The translations under genes and the position numbers were made by a program. From Salticus scenicus (lineage: Eukaryota; Arthropoda; Arachnida; Araneae; Salticidae): DNA of 64,000 nucleotides. The notes beneath the pieces were generated by a model. The model ran no database searches. It saw nothing but the letters and a program-made list of their open reading frames with translations, and was not told the origin of the DNA. This document shows, piece after piece, positions 11,078-22,186 of this stretch. Where the stretch lies: the NCBI GenBank assembly GCA_963930645.1, contig OZ005652.1, forward strand, positions 351,564,602-351,628,601, given 5' to 3'. Within the stretch, counting starts at the first letter, position 1. Every line of letters begins with the position of its first letter.

Positions 11078-11287
11078 CATAGAATAATAATAAAGGAAGA
11101 AGGAGCATAAGTGTTTCTACATAAGCTGTTGTGTTGCCACAACAAACAGCGATAATAGCGCTGAGGATGGGTGCCCTACTTCAAGGTTGAGAGAAGCAAA
11201 AGTAGCTTTCGCTGGCATTTCACTAGAAGGGGTTTGTAAGCATTAAGAGTATTGGCGTGCTCCTTCTTCCTTTATTATTATTCTATG
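11078..11287. mobile_element. MITE with perfect 30-bp inverted ends and exact 8-bp duplication
   Basis: CATAGAATAATAATAAAGG opens a 30-bp terminal repeat whose complement at 11258-11287 is identical. Both sides are flanked by TAAAATAC (11070-11077 and 11288-11295). The 150-bp interior has GTTGTGTTGCCACAACA hairpin sequence and no coding sequence. Perfect ends and target suggest recent insertion. 8-bp duplication allows hAT- or P-like origin; the superfamily is not resolved. Confidence 0.85.
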
Positions 11288-11294
11288 TAAAATA

Positions 11295-12183
11295 CTAGCA
11301 TACCCGTGCGAAATTTTCGCACTTTATTTCTTTCCTTAGTTACCTTTAAAATTTGAAACTCATAAATATTATACCAATTTCACCACCTAATTAAAATTTT
11401 AATTTTCCAGAAGCCAAATTATTATTAGAACCAAATAAATATTGTACAATAATGAAACCAAAATCATCCAAAGAAAATTTTCAAAATAAAATTCATGGTT
11501 CCCGACCCAGTTTTTATACTTCTACAGGAAGTGCAGTTTTTGTATAGGACTGCCACGGCACCTTTTAATTTTTTGCCGTCATGTTGGTTATGACTTTTTA
11601 TTAATTTTGGTATAATTTTAATGTTTTTTAAAAAACTAATTCCTATTTTAATTATATTTTTTATGATTGTGTTTGTTAGTCACTTTATCATAATAATTAA
11701 TATTTTGTTTATATTTTTTAAGTAATGCTAGGTTTAAAATGACGTTTGCAAAGGTTCTGAAGAAGAACCTTCTAAAAATACATTTTTCCGTAAAATAATG
11801 TCATCGGACGAATGTCGTCATTTTTTCTTATTAGATCATTGAGCTGAGTTCCACGTGCTTAAATACTGTCCCTTTATAAATATTATTTCTTATCCTCGCG
11901 TATTTTATTAATTATATCACTATCAGCGTTTGTAATGATCGATAGATGGCACTTTCTCAACTGCAGTTGTTAGTAAATTATAATAGCCACGTGCATTTAT
12001 TATTGTTCTTTCTTGTTGTTCTATCATTTTTTCAGCGTGAAAGCTATCAGTGGTGTGATAATTTCACCTTAGCCCACCAGAGGGCGAGCATTTCATTACA
12101 ATCGCGGATCGTATCGTTTCGACAAAATGTAATCGTAACTGGACCACGTTAGAGTTAAAATGTATTCAAATGTATTATATAGA
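11295..12183 (-). mobile_element. Helitron-like element, family E, copy 2
   Basis: The 3' end on the complement is TGCGAAAATTTCGCA hairpin, CGGGTATG, CTAG at 11295-11298. The 5' end TCTATATAATAC is at 12183. Its interior is homologous to 2190-2841 and 57300-57951. K2 (11924-12107) is inserted in it. No Rep/helicase coding. Confidence 0.65.
11924..12107 (-). mobile_element. CCGCG-ended element K2, internally deleted
   Basis: Only the outer parts of K1/K3 remain: GCGTTTGTAATGATCGATAG at the left, and CACCTTAGCCC through TCATTACAATCGCGG at the right. It interrupts the Helitron-like sequence CACTATCGTATCGTTTCG, which is intact (complemented) at 2200-2216. Comparison shows only AT duplicated. Confidence 0.8.
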
Positions 12184-12430
12184 CTGGCAAACCCGTGCGA
12201 AATTTTCGCAGTTTCTTTTCTCATTTACCTTTAAAATTTGAAAGTCCTAAATATTATACCAATTTCACTACCTAATTAAAATTCTAATTTAGCAGAACTC
12301 AAATCATTATTAAAACCAAATTAATATCGTGCATTATAGTGAAACCAGAATCATTCGTAAAAGACCCTCATCTCTTAAATTTTTATCGCCAAGAGTTCGA
12401 TGATATTTTTTTTATTTTGGCACACTTTTT

Positions 12431-12462
<32 letters not shown>

Positions 12463-12652
12463 GAAAAAAAATCTTATTTTAATTATACTTTTTACGATAG
12501 CGTTTTTTAGTCAATTTATGATGATAATTCATATTTTCTATATATCTTTAAAATATTTCTAGGTTTAAAATGAAGCATGCAAAGATTCTGGACAAGCAAC
12601 ATTTAAAAATACATTTTGACGTAGTATAATGTCATACAAATCTCGTCATTTT
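12184..12652 (-). mobile_element. Helitron-like element, family E, copy 3 (5' truncated)
   Basis: Its 3' end (hairpin TGCGAAAATTTCGCA, then CCAG) abuts the 5' TC of copy 2 with no spacer other than the shared T. The body parallels copy 2 and contains a poly-A tract at 12427-12460. The 5' part is lost where family A starts. Confidence 0.65.
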
Positions 12653-14469
12653 TATTTTCTACTATATGTAATATAGAGAAAATATTGGATTCGCGAAAAT
12701 TTTCGACCTCCGTTTTTTGACGGATCTACACGTTTTGGGGTGTCCTGAACACAAATTGATAGCTTTTAGAAAATATCTGTTTGTCTGTCTGTGTGTCTGT
12801 CTGTCTGTCTGTGTGTCTGTCTGTCTGTATCATTTTTTTGTGGACACTGTATCTCACGAACCAATGAATGAAATTCAACCAAACTTGGTATTTAGTTGCA
12901 CCCTGACATGAACTGGTGCTGATTAGATTTGGGGATAAATAGCTCAACAGGTGGCGCTGTGATCGCATTCTATGCAAATTTTTAACATGGCAGCATAGGA
13001 CAAAATTCCGTATAAATGGGCATAATGAGAGTTATTTTAAACTTGTGATTGTAAAATTAATATGAATTATTGATAATAGTAGTAGTTAACTAGGAAAAAA
13101 ATTTTGTGCATGTGGGGGCATCGGTTCCCCCCCCCCGGGGGGGAAGTACCCCCCCGGAGAAGTAAATTTTCAAGATAGGTATCTTTCGAAAGGTCTCGTT
13201 GATAATAGTAATAGTTAACTGGGAAAAAATTTTTGTGCATGTGGGGGCATCGGTTCCCTCCCCACCGGGGGGGAAGTACCCACCCGGGGGGGCAAAGCTT
13301 CAAGATGGGTATCTTTCGAAAGGTCTCGTCAATACCTTTAAAACGAATGGTTGACCCATAAATCTGTGATAATTCAAAACAAAGTTATCGATTTTTTTTT
13401 ACTTTTAACGAAAAAAAACTTAGAAAAAAAAATCGTATTTTTTTTTTTTTTACGGAATTTTACCAAACTTGGTATTTAGTTGGTCCCCGACATAAACTGG
13501 TGCTGATTATATTTGGGGATCAATAGCTCAACAGGTGGCGCTGTGATAGCATTTTATCTAAATTTTTAACATGGCAGTATAGGACAAAAATTCGTATAAA
13601 TGTGCATAATAAGAGTTATTTTAAACTTGTGATTGTAAAATTAATATGAATTATTGATAATAGTAGTATGTAACTAGGAAAAAAATTTTGTGCATGGGGG
13701 GGGGGGGCATCGCTTCCCCCCCCTAGTGGGGAAATAACCCCCCCCCCCCCAGCGGGGGTAAATTTTCACAATGGGTATCTTTCGAAAGATCTGGTTGATA
13801 ATAGTAGTAGTTAACTAGGAAAAAATTTTTGTGCATGTGGGGGCATCGGTTCCCCCCCCCCTCACACCGGAGGGGGAAGTACCCCCCCGGGGGGACAAAG
13901 TTTCAAGATGGGTATCTTTCGAAAGGTCTCGTCAATACCTTTAAAACGAATGGTTGAACCATAAATCTGTGATAATTTAAAACAAAGTTATCGATTTTTT
14001 TTACTTTTAACGAAAAAAAAAACTGAAAAAAAAAATCTTTTTTTTTTTTTTTTTTTTTTTAACGAAATTTTACCAAACTTGGTATTTAGTTGGTCCCCGA
14101 CATAAACTGGTGCTGATTATATTTGGGATCAATAGCTTAACAGGTGGCGCTGTGATAGCATTTTATCTAAATTTTTAACATGGCAGTATAGGGCAAAAAT
14201 TCGTATAAATGGGCATAATGAGAGTTATTTTACACTTGAGATTGTAAAATTAATATGAATTATTGATAATAGTAGTACGTAACTAGGAAAAAAATTTTGT
14301 GCATGGGGGGCATCGCTTCCCCCTCTGGGGGGAAGTACCCCCCCGGGGGGGGAGTAAATTTTGAAGATGGATATCATTCGAAAGATCTCGTCAATACCTT
14401 TAAAACGAATGGTTGAACTATAATTCTGTGATAATTTAAAACAAAGTTATCGATTTTTTTTACTTTTAA

Positions 14470-14513
<44 letters not shown>

Positions 14514-14533
14514 AAAAAACCAGAAAAAAAAAC

Positions 14534-14569
<36 letters not shown>

Positions 14570-14722
14570 TGTTACTGGTTGAATATGTATTACTTTTAAC
14601 AAAACCAAAACTTAGAAAAAAATCGTAATTTTTTTTTTTTTTTTTTTTAAATATTGTTACTGATTGAATATGTATATAGGAAAATATAGAAGAAAGTCTT
14701 GTGGTGGCCACAACATACTAGT
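12653..14722 (+). mobile_element. repeat family A copy 2, long form with three internal modules
   Basis: A 5' hairpin (TTTTCTACTATATGTAATATAGAGAAAAT) is followed by a (TGTC)n tract at 12780-12830. Then come three modules of about 600 bp, each with AGGTGGCGCTGTGAT, GGACAAAATTCGTATAA, C/G clusters, GGTATCTTTCGAAAGGTCTC and TTATCGATTTTTT. The 3' end is AAATATAGAAGAAAGTCTTG, hairpin TTGTGGTGGCCACAA, CATACTAGT. No protein is encoded. Confidence 0.8.
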
Positions 14723-14799
14723 TTCTTATTAGTTCATTGAACAGACTCTGCATGCTTAAATATTGTTCATTTTTAAATATTATTTTTTATCCTCGCATA

Positions 14800-15540
14800 T
14801 TTTATCATGCCTCGCGTTTTCATGCAATGTCACACTATTACCAATTCTATGATCCCTATAATGTAAATTTATATGAAATATTTCTCTATTTTTCTACATT
14901 TAAAAATTTTTTAATTTCGAATAACTTAGGAAATTTTCAAATTAGAATAATTGTAGTCAATGACTTTCAAGCCAGTATCATAAATGATATTTTAAAAGCG
15001 ATCTTACATATTTACGATGAAAATATCCCTCAAAATGAACGTTTATGCGACATTTCGCCCTATTCTACTATGTTAAAAAATTTGTAAATTTCAAATAACT
15101 TCCGAAGTTTTAAAAATTGAATTTTCATATTTAATTATGTTCGTGTCAGCATCATAAATAATATTTTAAAGTTGGTTTAACATTTTTACTGTGAAAATAT
15201 TCCTTTTAATGTATGTTTATGCGAAAATTCGGCCTATTCTCTCCTATTAAAAAAAAATCTTAAATTTCGAATAAATTACGAAGTTTTTTAATTATAATAT
15301 TGAAAATAAATGGGGTCGTAAGTGTAATGTCTTCCCAGTGTTGTGAATAATATTTTGAAACCTATCCGATCTCTCTGCGATCATTCGTCCTTGATATATC
15401 GTGTACACAGACACACTAAGTAACTGACATCTTACAGACGGATACCATATCAACTGTGATATTTTCAGATTCCTCACACCTAAAAACATGTAAAAAAGTA
15501 AAAAAATCAAAGTCTAAAATTTTCACGATTCCCTAAGTTC
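14800..15540. repeat. ~175-bp tandem array, about three units
   Basis: AATTTCGAATAACTT or a variant recurs at 14912, 15088 and 15263 (175-176 bp apart), each preceded by TTCTAC..TTAAAAAATTT and followed by ATAATATTTTAAA. A frame open through the first units (14737-15087) is low-complexity and unlike any protein I know. Confidence 0.65.
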
Positions 15541-16355
15541 CCTATGAGTATGATGGAGAACTAAAAACCTTTAAGTATAACCTTACTCTTTAAAAATACT
15601 TCTCTACGATAAAAAATTATATAAAAAAGTTATAAGAAAATGTTTTAGCTTAACGCTTAAAATTTAACGTGCACAGAGAATAATTTTAGCAAGCATTTAG
15701 ATTAATACGGACTTATATCAATTTAACATTAACGCCAACGAATCTTAAGTCTTTAAAAAATTTGTATCGTAGTTTGTGTTGAGTGATCTAACGCCCCGCC
15801 CTAGAAATGTAAAATAGGCCATTGGCTGCAGTTTGTGAGTTAACCTCAACTGTTACTTTCAATAATATGCTTTCACTATTTTGATGACTTTTTCTTTTGA
15901 TATCCGATGACACGCACGCGAAGTCGAACACTTGACAGTGCATAACAGATTAGCGAGATCGTCGCGGCATCGACTTGTCGTCGCAGTCGATGAGATGGCC
16001 GACTAATTGAGATAGGCAAAACTTTCCAATTATTCATTCTTGCAGTGCTGCTTGTCTTTCTGTCTTACAATGAAATAAGAACTTAACTAATCTGTCCCCT
16101 GCGAGACGTATTATAATTGGAAATTATAATTCGTCATTATAAATGGATATTAATCACTCACACACACAAAAGAAAATACAAATTTTCTAGGTGATGGTGT
16201 ACTTGTTAACGCCGGCTGTCTAGACATAAAACTTTGGTCTGGGAGTAGGCCCTCCTGATTAATTTGTCTAAGGTGTCCTCAGTATTCACGATCGTTTCGA
16301 AGAAGTCTGAAAAATGCAAACGTCTACGTCCGATGAACATGGTCGGAATTTTGCG
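15541..16355. other. low-repeat stretch with a GC-richer patch
   Basis: I see no element ends. About 15785-16000 is CpG-richer (AACGCCCCGCCC, GATCGTCGCGGCATCGACTTG), which could be host promoter or conserved non-coding DNA. No exon is recognisable next to it. Confidence 0.3.
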
Positions 16356-16359
16356 ACAC

Positions 16360-16583
16360 CAGCGGAAGCGACGTTCTGTTCACTCTGCTGGTAAAGCGCT
16401 CAATGCTGGTAGACGTGACGTGCCGGGTTCGATCCCAAGTCGCGCTCGTCAGCGTAGCCTTTCGGAGTTTTCTGTGTTTTTCATCGAAACTTGCGTAAAT
16501 ACGGGCTATGACTCCTTAGAAATACCCCACGTAGAGCACTCCCCCTCAGGCCTTGAACCCTAGTGCAGTCAGTCGACCTTAAT
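16360..16583 (+). repeat. tRNA-derived SINE, family S1, copy a
   Basis: The head has AAGCGCTCAATGCTGGTAGA followed by the Pol III B-box GGGTTCGATCCC (16425-16436). The body carries GTAAATACGGGCTA and the tail block GCAGTCAGTCGACC shared with copies b-d. Confidence 0.8.
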
Positions 16584-16800
16584 TCCCACAACTTAATCCA
16601 ACACAGCTGCTAAACGCGAGGTGCTGGGTTCGAACCCACATAAGGTTCGTCTGCTTTGTCATACGAGATTTTATTTTATTTATTTATTTATTTTGTGTGT
16701 GTGCGTTTTCTCCTAATCTAGCATCAGTACCTGCTGGGATCGTTTAGAAAGACTCTTCCTCACTATATAGGGTATCCCTCCCAGCTCTAGATCCTTCGAT
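16584..16800 (+). repeat. second tRNA-like SINE fragment
   Basis: AGCTGCTAAACGCGAGGTGC is followed by the B-box GGGTTCGAACCC (16627-16638) and a (TTTA)n stretch. Head and body differ from S1. No target duplication was found. Confidence 0.45.
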
Positions 16801-17775
16801 CTGTGTTCACGCAAAATACAACCTGTCTGACAGCTTTGAGAGCAGATCAAATCGGAAACTCATGGAACCCCAAAAAAAATTTTCTGCTTATATTCACTAA
16901 ATATGATTAAAAAATGATAATCATTAAATTATAAAAATAATGATTGCTTTACTAATCATTGTTTTACTATAGACATCGTGACAATTCTAAAGGTGTTCGA
17001 AATGATAGTGTTTGATATATAATGATAGTAGTAATGCAATGTTTTAAAACGTGTTTTAAATACATAATTTTAGATTCTGTAAGTCAATGTTTTGAAGATA
17101 TCTTAAGTTCAATGTATGTCATACAAAATATTGGCCAATACAACACGTTGTGCTAAAATTGAATGCGTGCTAATATTACAACAAAATGACAACATATCAT
17201 TTATTGTAATGTAAAAATTCTTGAATTCTTGAGCATAAAATTGATTTTAAAAAAATGTGGTTAAGCAACACTGCTTATTATAATAAAATTTATTAATTAG
17301 AATTTATTTATTTGATATTTATATTGATAAGATTTTCTTTGTATTATTCAGTGAATTGCTACACAGATGTGACGAAAAATACCAATTTAATAACACAGAC
17401 GGCAGCACCATATACCTAATTTCATAAAGGTTGTGATATGGAGTGTACATGGTAATAGAATATCTCCATGGGAGTGTACTATAAAAAAAAGTGCCTGTAC
17501 AAGGCACTGACCTAGTCACTACTTTTGCTGATTGCATGAAAATCTGCTGAAGTTAGATTTCTGCCTCCTAATCGAACCAGCACATGCAAATTTCATTAAA
17601 TTAGATCACCTTAAATCGATATCTTCAGATTATACAAATCAAAATTGTCTTTCAGTTGAAAGACCATCCTATAATTTATGGCCAGATCCATTATTATTAT
17701 TATTATTATTTTCTGTTTTCATCAGCTACACTCGATTAAATAATTTTAGAAAAATCAATTAAGAAATAAAATCTT
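16801..17775. other. unassigned AT-rich sequence
   Basis: No element ends or protein motifs are visible. The open frames at 17319-17762 are short and without domains. Confidence 0.4.
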
Positions 17776-17791
17776 CCAATCCACATATCTG

Positions 17792-18009
17792 GATTGGAGT
17801 GGATTTGGAAGTAAGGCCGATTGACTGCTTTAGGGTCCTAGGTCTGAGGTGAAGTGCCCTCCGCGGGGGTCTTTCAAAAGGGTCCTAGCCCGTATTTACG
17901 CAAGTTTCGGAGAAAACCACGGAGAATTCCGAATGGTTAGGCCGATGAATGCGACCAGGCATCTCACGTCTACCAGCTTTGAGCACAGAACCGCTCGGCC
18001 AGTAGTGGG
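17792..18009 (-). repeat. tRNA-derived SINE, family S1, copy b, with 16-bp target duplication
   Basis: CCAATCCACATATCTG occurs exactly at 17776-17791 and again at 18010-18025, bracketing the copy. On the complement it starts GCCCACTACTGGCCGAGCGG, whose TGGCCGAGCGG matches the Pol III A-box and suggests a tRNA-Leu/Ser-type head. The B-box region is decayed here but intact in other copies. The long direct duplication marks LINE-mobilised retroposition. Confidence 0.92.
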
Positions 18010-18639
18010 CCAATCCACATATCTGAGATGACCTATTTAAAAATCAATGTTTTGGACTGATTGAGCATTTTTCAAAATTTGACTTCATTCTTTCCTTGTC
18101 CAGTAAGTTATTGCCTGCCATTAGTCAAAGTTTAAGCATGAATAAACTCTTCCTCTTTATTTGTTTCGTGATCTATTGGTAATGAAACTTTTTTTTTTTT
18201 TTGCAAGAATACAAGAGCACCTGAGCAAAAACACCTCAGTCAAGGAAAAAAGAATCTTGTAGTAAAGAATAATTAAAATAAGCTTGTGTTGAATTGAAAT
18301 CCCCATCAAATAACTCATAAAATATTATTTAACTGCTTTTAGAAAGTAAACTCCTTAATTTTACTTTTAACAAATCGTATGACCTATTCTCAAATTCTTA
18401 GTTTACTTAAATTCTATTCTTTTGTATTTTGTTAATTGTTATTTTCTTTTCATTAATTAAAATCATTCTCTTTTAACGGACTTCATATGTTAAAATAATA
18501 GTTTCGTTCTTTATTAAAATAAAGTTGTTCAAAATAATATTCTATAAATAGCTATCATTTTTAAGTACTAGATGGCAGCACCAAATATTATTAATGTTGC
18601 CGTCAATTCTTGTTTTTGAAATAATATATTTATGGTTAT

Positions 18640-18830
18640 AGTAGGTACTTAGTCCTAAGGAAAAGCCTTCCGTGGGGTCTTTCTAAGGGATCCTAATGTC
18701 GTATTTACTCGGGTTTCTGAGCAAACCGCAGAAAGCTCAAACCGGCAAGATCGATGAGTGCGACCAGGATTTAAATTCGGCACTCCCTGTCTACCAGCTA
18801 TGGCTTTCTACCAGTTTGGCTCGGTTGTGT
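18640..18830 (-). repeat. SINE S1 copy c, diverged
   Basis: It shares the order of blocks with copy b: AGTCCTAAGG, GGGGTCTTTCTAAGGG, CGTATTTACTCG, AGCAAACCGCAGAAAGCTC, CGATGAGTGCGACCAGG. The head is degraded. Confidence 0.7.
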
Positions 18831-19165
18831 GAATTAAAGCCGATTGACTGCATTAGGGTCCTTGGCCTAAGGGAAAGTGCCCTCCATGGGGGTCTTTCTA
18901 AGGGGTCTTAGCCCGTATTTATGCAAGTTTCGGAGAAAATCATGGAAAATTCCGAACGGCCAGTCCGATGAGCGCAACCTGGGATCGAACCTGGCGCCTC
19001 ACTTCTACTAGCTTTGAGCGCAGAAACGCTCGGCCGCTGGTGGGCCACAAGCTTTTAGTACGGAACCTCTCGGCATCTAGTGGAGCTCATCTTTATGGTG
19101 TTAGACTTAATTTCAGTAGATTATACGAAGGCCAGGGCAGTGTGCCCTCCATGGGGGATCTTTCA
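18831..19165 (-). repeat. SINE S1 copy d plus a broken copy e
   Basis: Copy d (18831-19047) keeps both internal promoter boxes on the complement: TGGTGGGCC..GCGGCCGAGCG (A-box region) and GGTTCGATCCC (B-box). Directly after it, 19050-19165 repeats the head (CGGAACCTCTCGGC) and the tail (GTGCCCTCCATGGGGG) without the middle. A (TA)n run follows. Confidence 0.75.
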
Positions 19166-19537
19166 AAGAAATTATGTTGTGGGGCACTTTATATATATAT
19201 ATATATAATATTAAAAAAATTATTTAGTTATATTAATACATTCAACCGAATAAATTTACAAATATCGTACTAATTTGATTGTTTATTGCAAACAAAACAT
19301 AAGCTAATATTAAAAGAATCAATAGACTGAAAAAAAAATTACAAATATTCGTTTGCGCATTAATTACAAAGATTACATAAACTGACACACACAGTGTGTC
19401 CAAATCGTCAAACATGCCAAATTGTGTGACAATCGTCTAATTCGAAAGTAACGGAGAAAAACAAAAAGAAAAAGAAAAAGGAAGAAAGAAAGAAAAAGAT
19501 AATAGAAACATGCATTTTAACGACTAGTCTCTTTAGT
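19166..19537. other. AT-rich sequence with (TA)n and purine-rich tracts
   Basis: (TA)n lies at 19191-19206 and an A/G-rich tract at 19456-19500. Nothing else is recognised. Confidence 0.4.
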
Positions 19538-19750
19538 TATGGTGACCATATGTCCTCAAAATTCGAGGACAGTTCATATTTTGAAATAGTTTTTCTAAAT
19601 TTTGAAAATTTGTTGAATGGAAACTACTTATCACAATTATTACCGTTCAAGTCCTCTTTTATTTAGCATAAACTTTACCTCCGTAACTGGATAATTGTAA
19701 GAGTTATTAATGCAAATATATTACGAAGGTACTCTAATATGGTCACTATA
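19538..19750. mobile_element. probable hAT-like MITE
   Basis: The ends TATGGTGACCATATG and (complement) TATAGTGACCATATT are inverted. The next block, GTCCTCAAAATTCGAGGAC, is itself a hairpin. Flanks TCTTTAGT and ACTTTAAT agree at six of eight bases. Confidence 0.5.
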
Positions 19751-20052
19751 CTTTAATATTTAGATCTTAACATGTATCGCAACCTTTTTGTGATAGTTTT
19801 AGCAATGTGCTATTATCAGTTTTATTTTTGTTGTGTTGGTATTGACATGTATCTATTAAATGCTAAAATATTAAGGTTAAAATTTATTAAGATATCTATC
19901 ATTTATATGTATGATATCGATCATTACGTCATTTAATATATGTATATTAAATGACGTAATAGAAATTAGATTAAAAAAAAAAAAAATTACTCACCTGAAG
20001 CATTATAATTTTTTTTTCAATATTAAATATTAACTATCAAATATAATTTATA

Positions 20053-21357
20053 GGGGAAGCCGGGGTAATAAGAGACAGGGGTTATAAGAGACGCAGTCAA
20101 AAAACCCACCAAAAAATATACTTAGACAACTTTAAAAATGTGTAATATTAAGTATCATGTGTATTCTTTACTACAATACACTTATTGAGAAGTTTATAAC
20201 ACATTTTGAATACTTTTTATACGACGGAAAAAACCCTTCACTTTGAACTTACCCTGAAAGTTCGTGACTTTTTCTAAATTTTTCTTTATTTTTTTTTTTT
20301 TTTTGTAGGTAAGATTTTTGGGATTTATTAATGTGTAACCTTTTGACCAAGACTCTGACTTTGATGTACAATTTTTTAAAACCTTGAAAGCATTCTTCAT
20401 TTACATGACCTAGGCATGTTTCTTATTACCCCATTTTTATTTTTTGTGGGGGTAATAAGAGACATGAGTCTCTTATTACCCCCATTGTTAATTACTGTGC
20501 CCCCCCACCCCCATTGTAGTTTCTGTTAATTGTGCCTGACTAGTTTACGAAGAGTTTATCAAGTGTTGGGCCCAATCTAAGTTTACCAAGAGAACATTTT
20601 TTTTTTCACTTTAAATCAAAAAGCAGTTTTACTGATTTGGCTAGACCATATTTAGTTGTTATGATTATGTAAATTTATGTTTAGAATGTGTATAAGTTAG
20701 TATTTAATCATTAATACTTCATTACATAATAAATAAGTTCATTTATAATTACTAGAAAAATCTTTTATAACATTTTGTTCGCTTGTATACACTTCAAAGA
20801 TACGTCTTTTTTGCCTACACTTTAGAAAATGGGTAAAATATTTTCTGCCCATTTTAAAAATTATATTGATGTTTTTGGTTAATCCCTAGGTTATGTTGAT
20901 TATGTAGAACTATCATTAAGTACAATATTATATTATTTAGGACCTAATATTAAAATAAATGAATTTCACAAACACATTTATGACAGTTAATTTTCGAGAA
21001 AACATATTTTTTGGATGGATGTAAATAATAAAAATTAAAAACTATTGGCTGATTCAGAATTGTTTCCAGATGTCTTTTATTATCTCACATGATTTTACAT
21101 TGTTATATATGGACAGTTACAAGCCTGGTCTCTTATTACCCCACGGGGGGTTATTAGAGACAAGGATTTAATGAAAATTTAAAAAACAAAATTAACAAAA
21201 AATTTAAGTTCAAAAATCACCTAAAAATTCAAGAGGAGTCCATTTAATGAAATTAATACGAGACATTTATTTCAAGTTATTTAGATTAATAGTATAGATT
21301 TTATTAATATTTTTGTCTCTTATTACCCCTTTTGTCTCTTATTATCCCGGCTTCCCC
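20053..21357. mobile_element. inverted-repeat element with GGGGAAGCCGGGGTAATA ends
   Basis: The ends start GGGGAAGCC and are flanked by TA. The word GTCTCTTATTACCCC or its complement occurs at both ends and again at 20446-20487 and 21129-21164, so the ends carry repeated internal motifs. 1305 bp, AT-rich inside. I found no transposase; the frame at 20194-20400 (complement) is lysine-rich low complexity. TA duplication fits Tc1/mariner or pogo-type origin. Confidence 0.7.
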
Positions 21358-21880
21358 TAATAATGTTTTAACGTTAATATCTAAAATATCAACAAGTAAT
21401 TTTTAAAGAAGTTATATCATTAGAAAAAAAAAAAAATATATATATATATATACATTTAAAGCTATAACGTCAAATTTACAGAGCAAGTTTAATATAGTGA
21501 CAAAGCTTTACATCAGTTTTATTATTCACGTGCAAATATATTTCTTTTCATGTCAAAAATAAATAAATAAAATAAATAAATAAATAAATAAAATAAAATA
21601 AAATAAAATAAAAAATATTGCATAAAAATTTGTGTTTTCCAGATTTCAGGCTGATTTTAAAAATTTAATTATTTCATGGCATTTAAGAGATTTTTAATTA
21701 GAATATTGAAATTCTAAACTAAAAAAGCTTTAACAAAATTAATTATAGTCTAAAAATTAAATATAGCCTTAAAGGTAGTGTAGCTTTTGATTAGTGATTT
21801 TTTTTTTTTTTTTTTTTTTATCGGTTCAGTAGTTCCAGAGGTTACATCCTACATACAAACCTCTCCTCTTTATAATTTTA
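21358..21880. other. AT-rich spacer with (AAAT)n and poly-T
   Basis: (AAAT/AAATA)n is at 21561-21616 and poly-T at 21801-21820. The last 70 bp resemble the 5' end of a Helitron-like element read on the complement, abutting the next one. Confidence 0.4.
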
Positions 21881-21881
21881 A

Positions 21882-22164
21882 CTAGCAGGCTTTGCCTGCT
21901 TCTCTTTCACTATATTTATTTATTTATATATATTTATTTTTAAATGAATAATTGGAAATTTTAAATAAATATATTTCGATTAGCGACTATTTTCAGCAAA
22001 TAATAAACATGGCCACAAGTAATATGTAATGTAAATGACATTGCTTCAATGTCATTATGTTGATTAGAAATACGATTAATTTAAAATAAACTAAATAATC
22101 AGTCACATTAAGGAACAGATTTAGTATAGGACCTTCTTGGTGAAATTTAAGTTTGGCACCGAAG
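21882..22164 (-). mobile_element. Helitron-like 3' end
   Basis: CTAG at 21882-21885 preceded on the left by A, followed by CAGGCTTTGCCTGCTTCTC. This is the complement of an end of the GCGGGCAAGGCTTGCTAGT type found five more times in the window. The element shares GATTAGCGACTATTTTC with 27465. The other end is not identified. Confidence 0.45.
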
Positions 22165-22186
22165 TACACCCCGCGACAAAAAGGTA

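Noticed and set aside
14737..15087. 116-codon plus-strand frame
   Set aside because: Low complexity and within a 175-bp tandem array, with no protein pattern.
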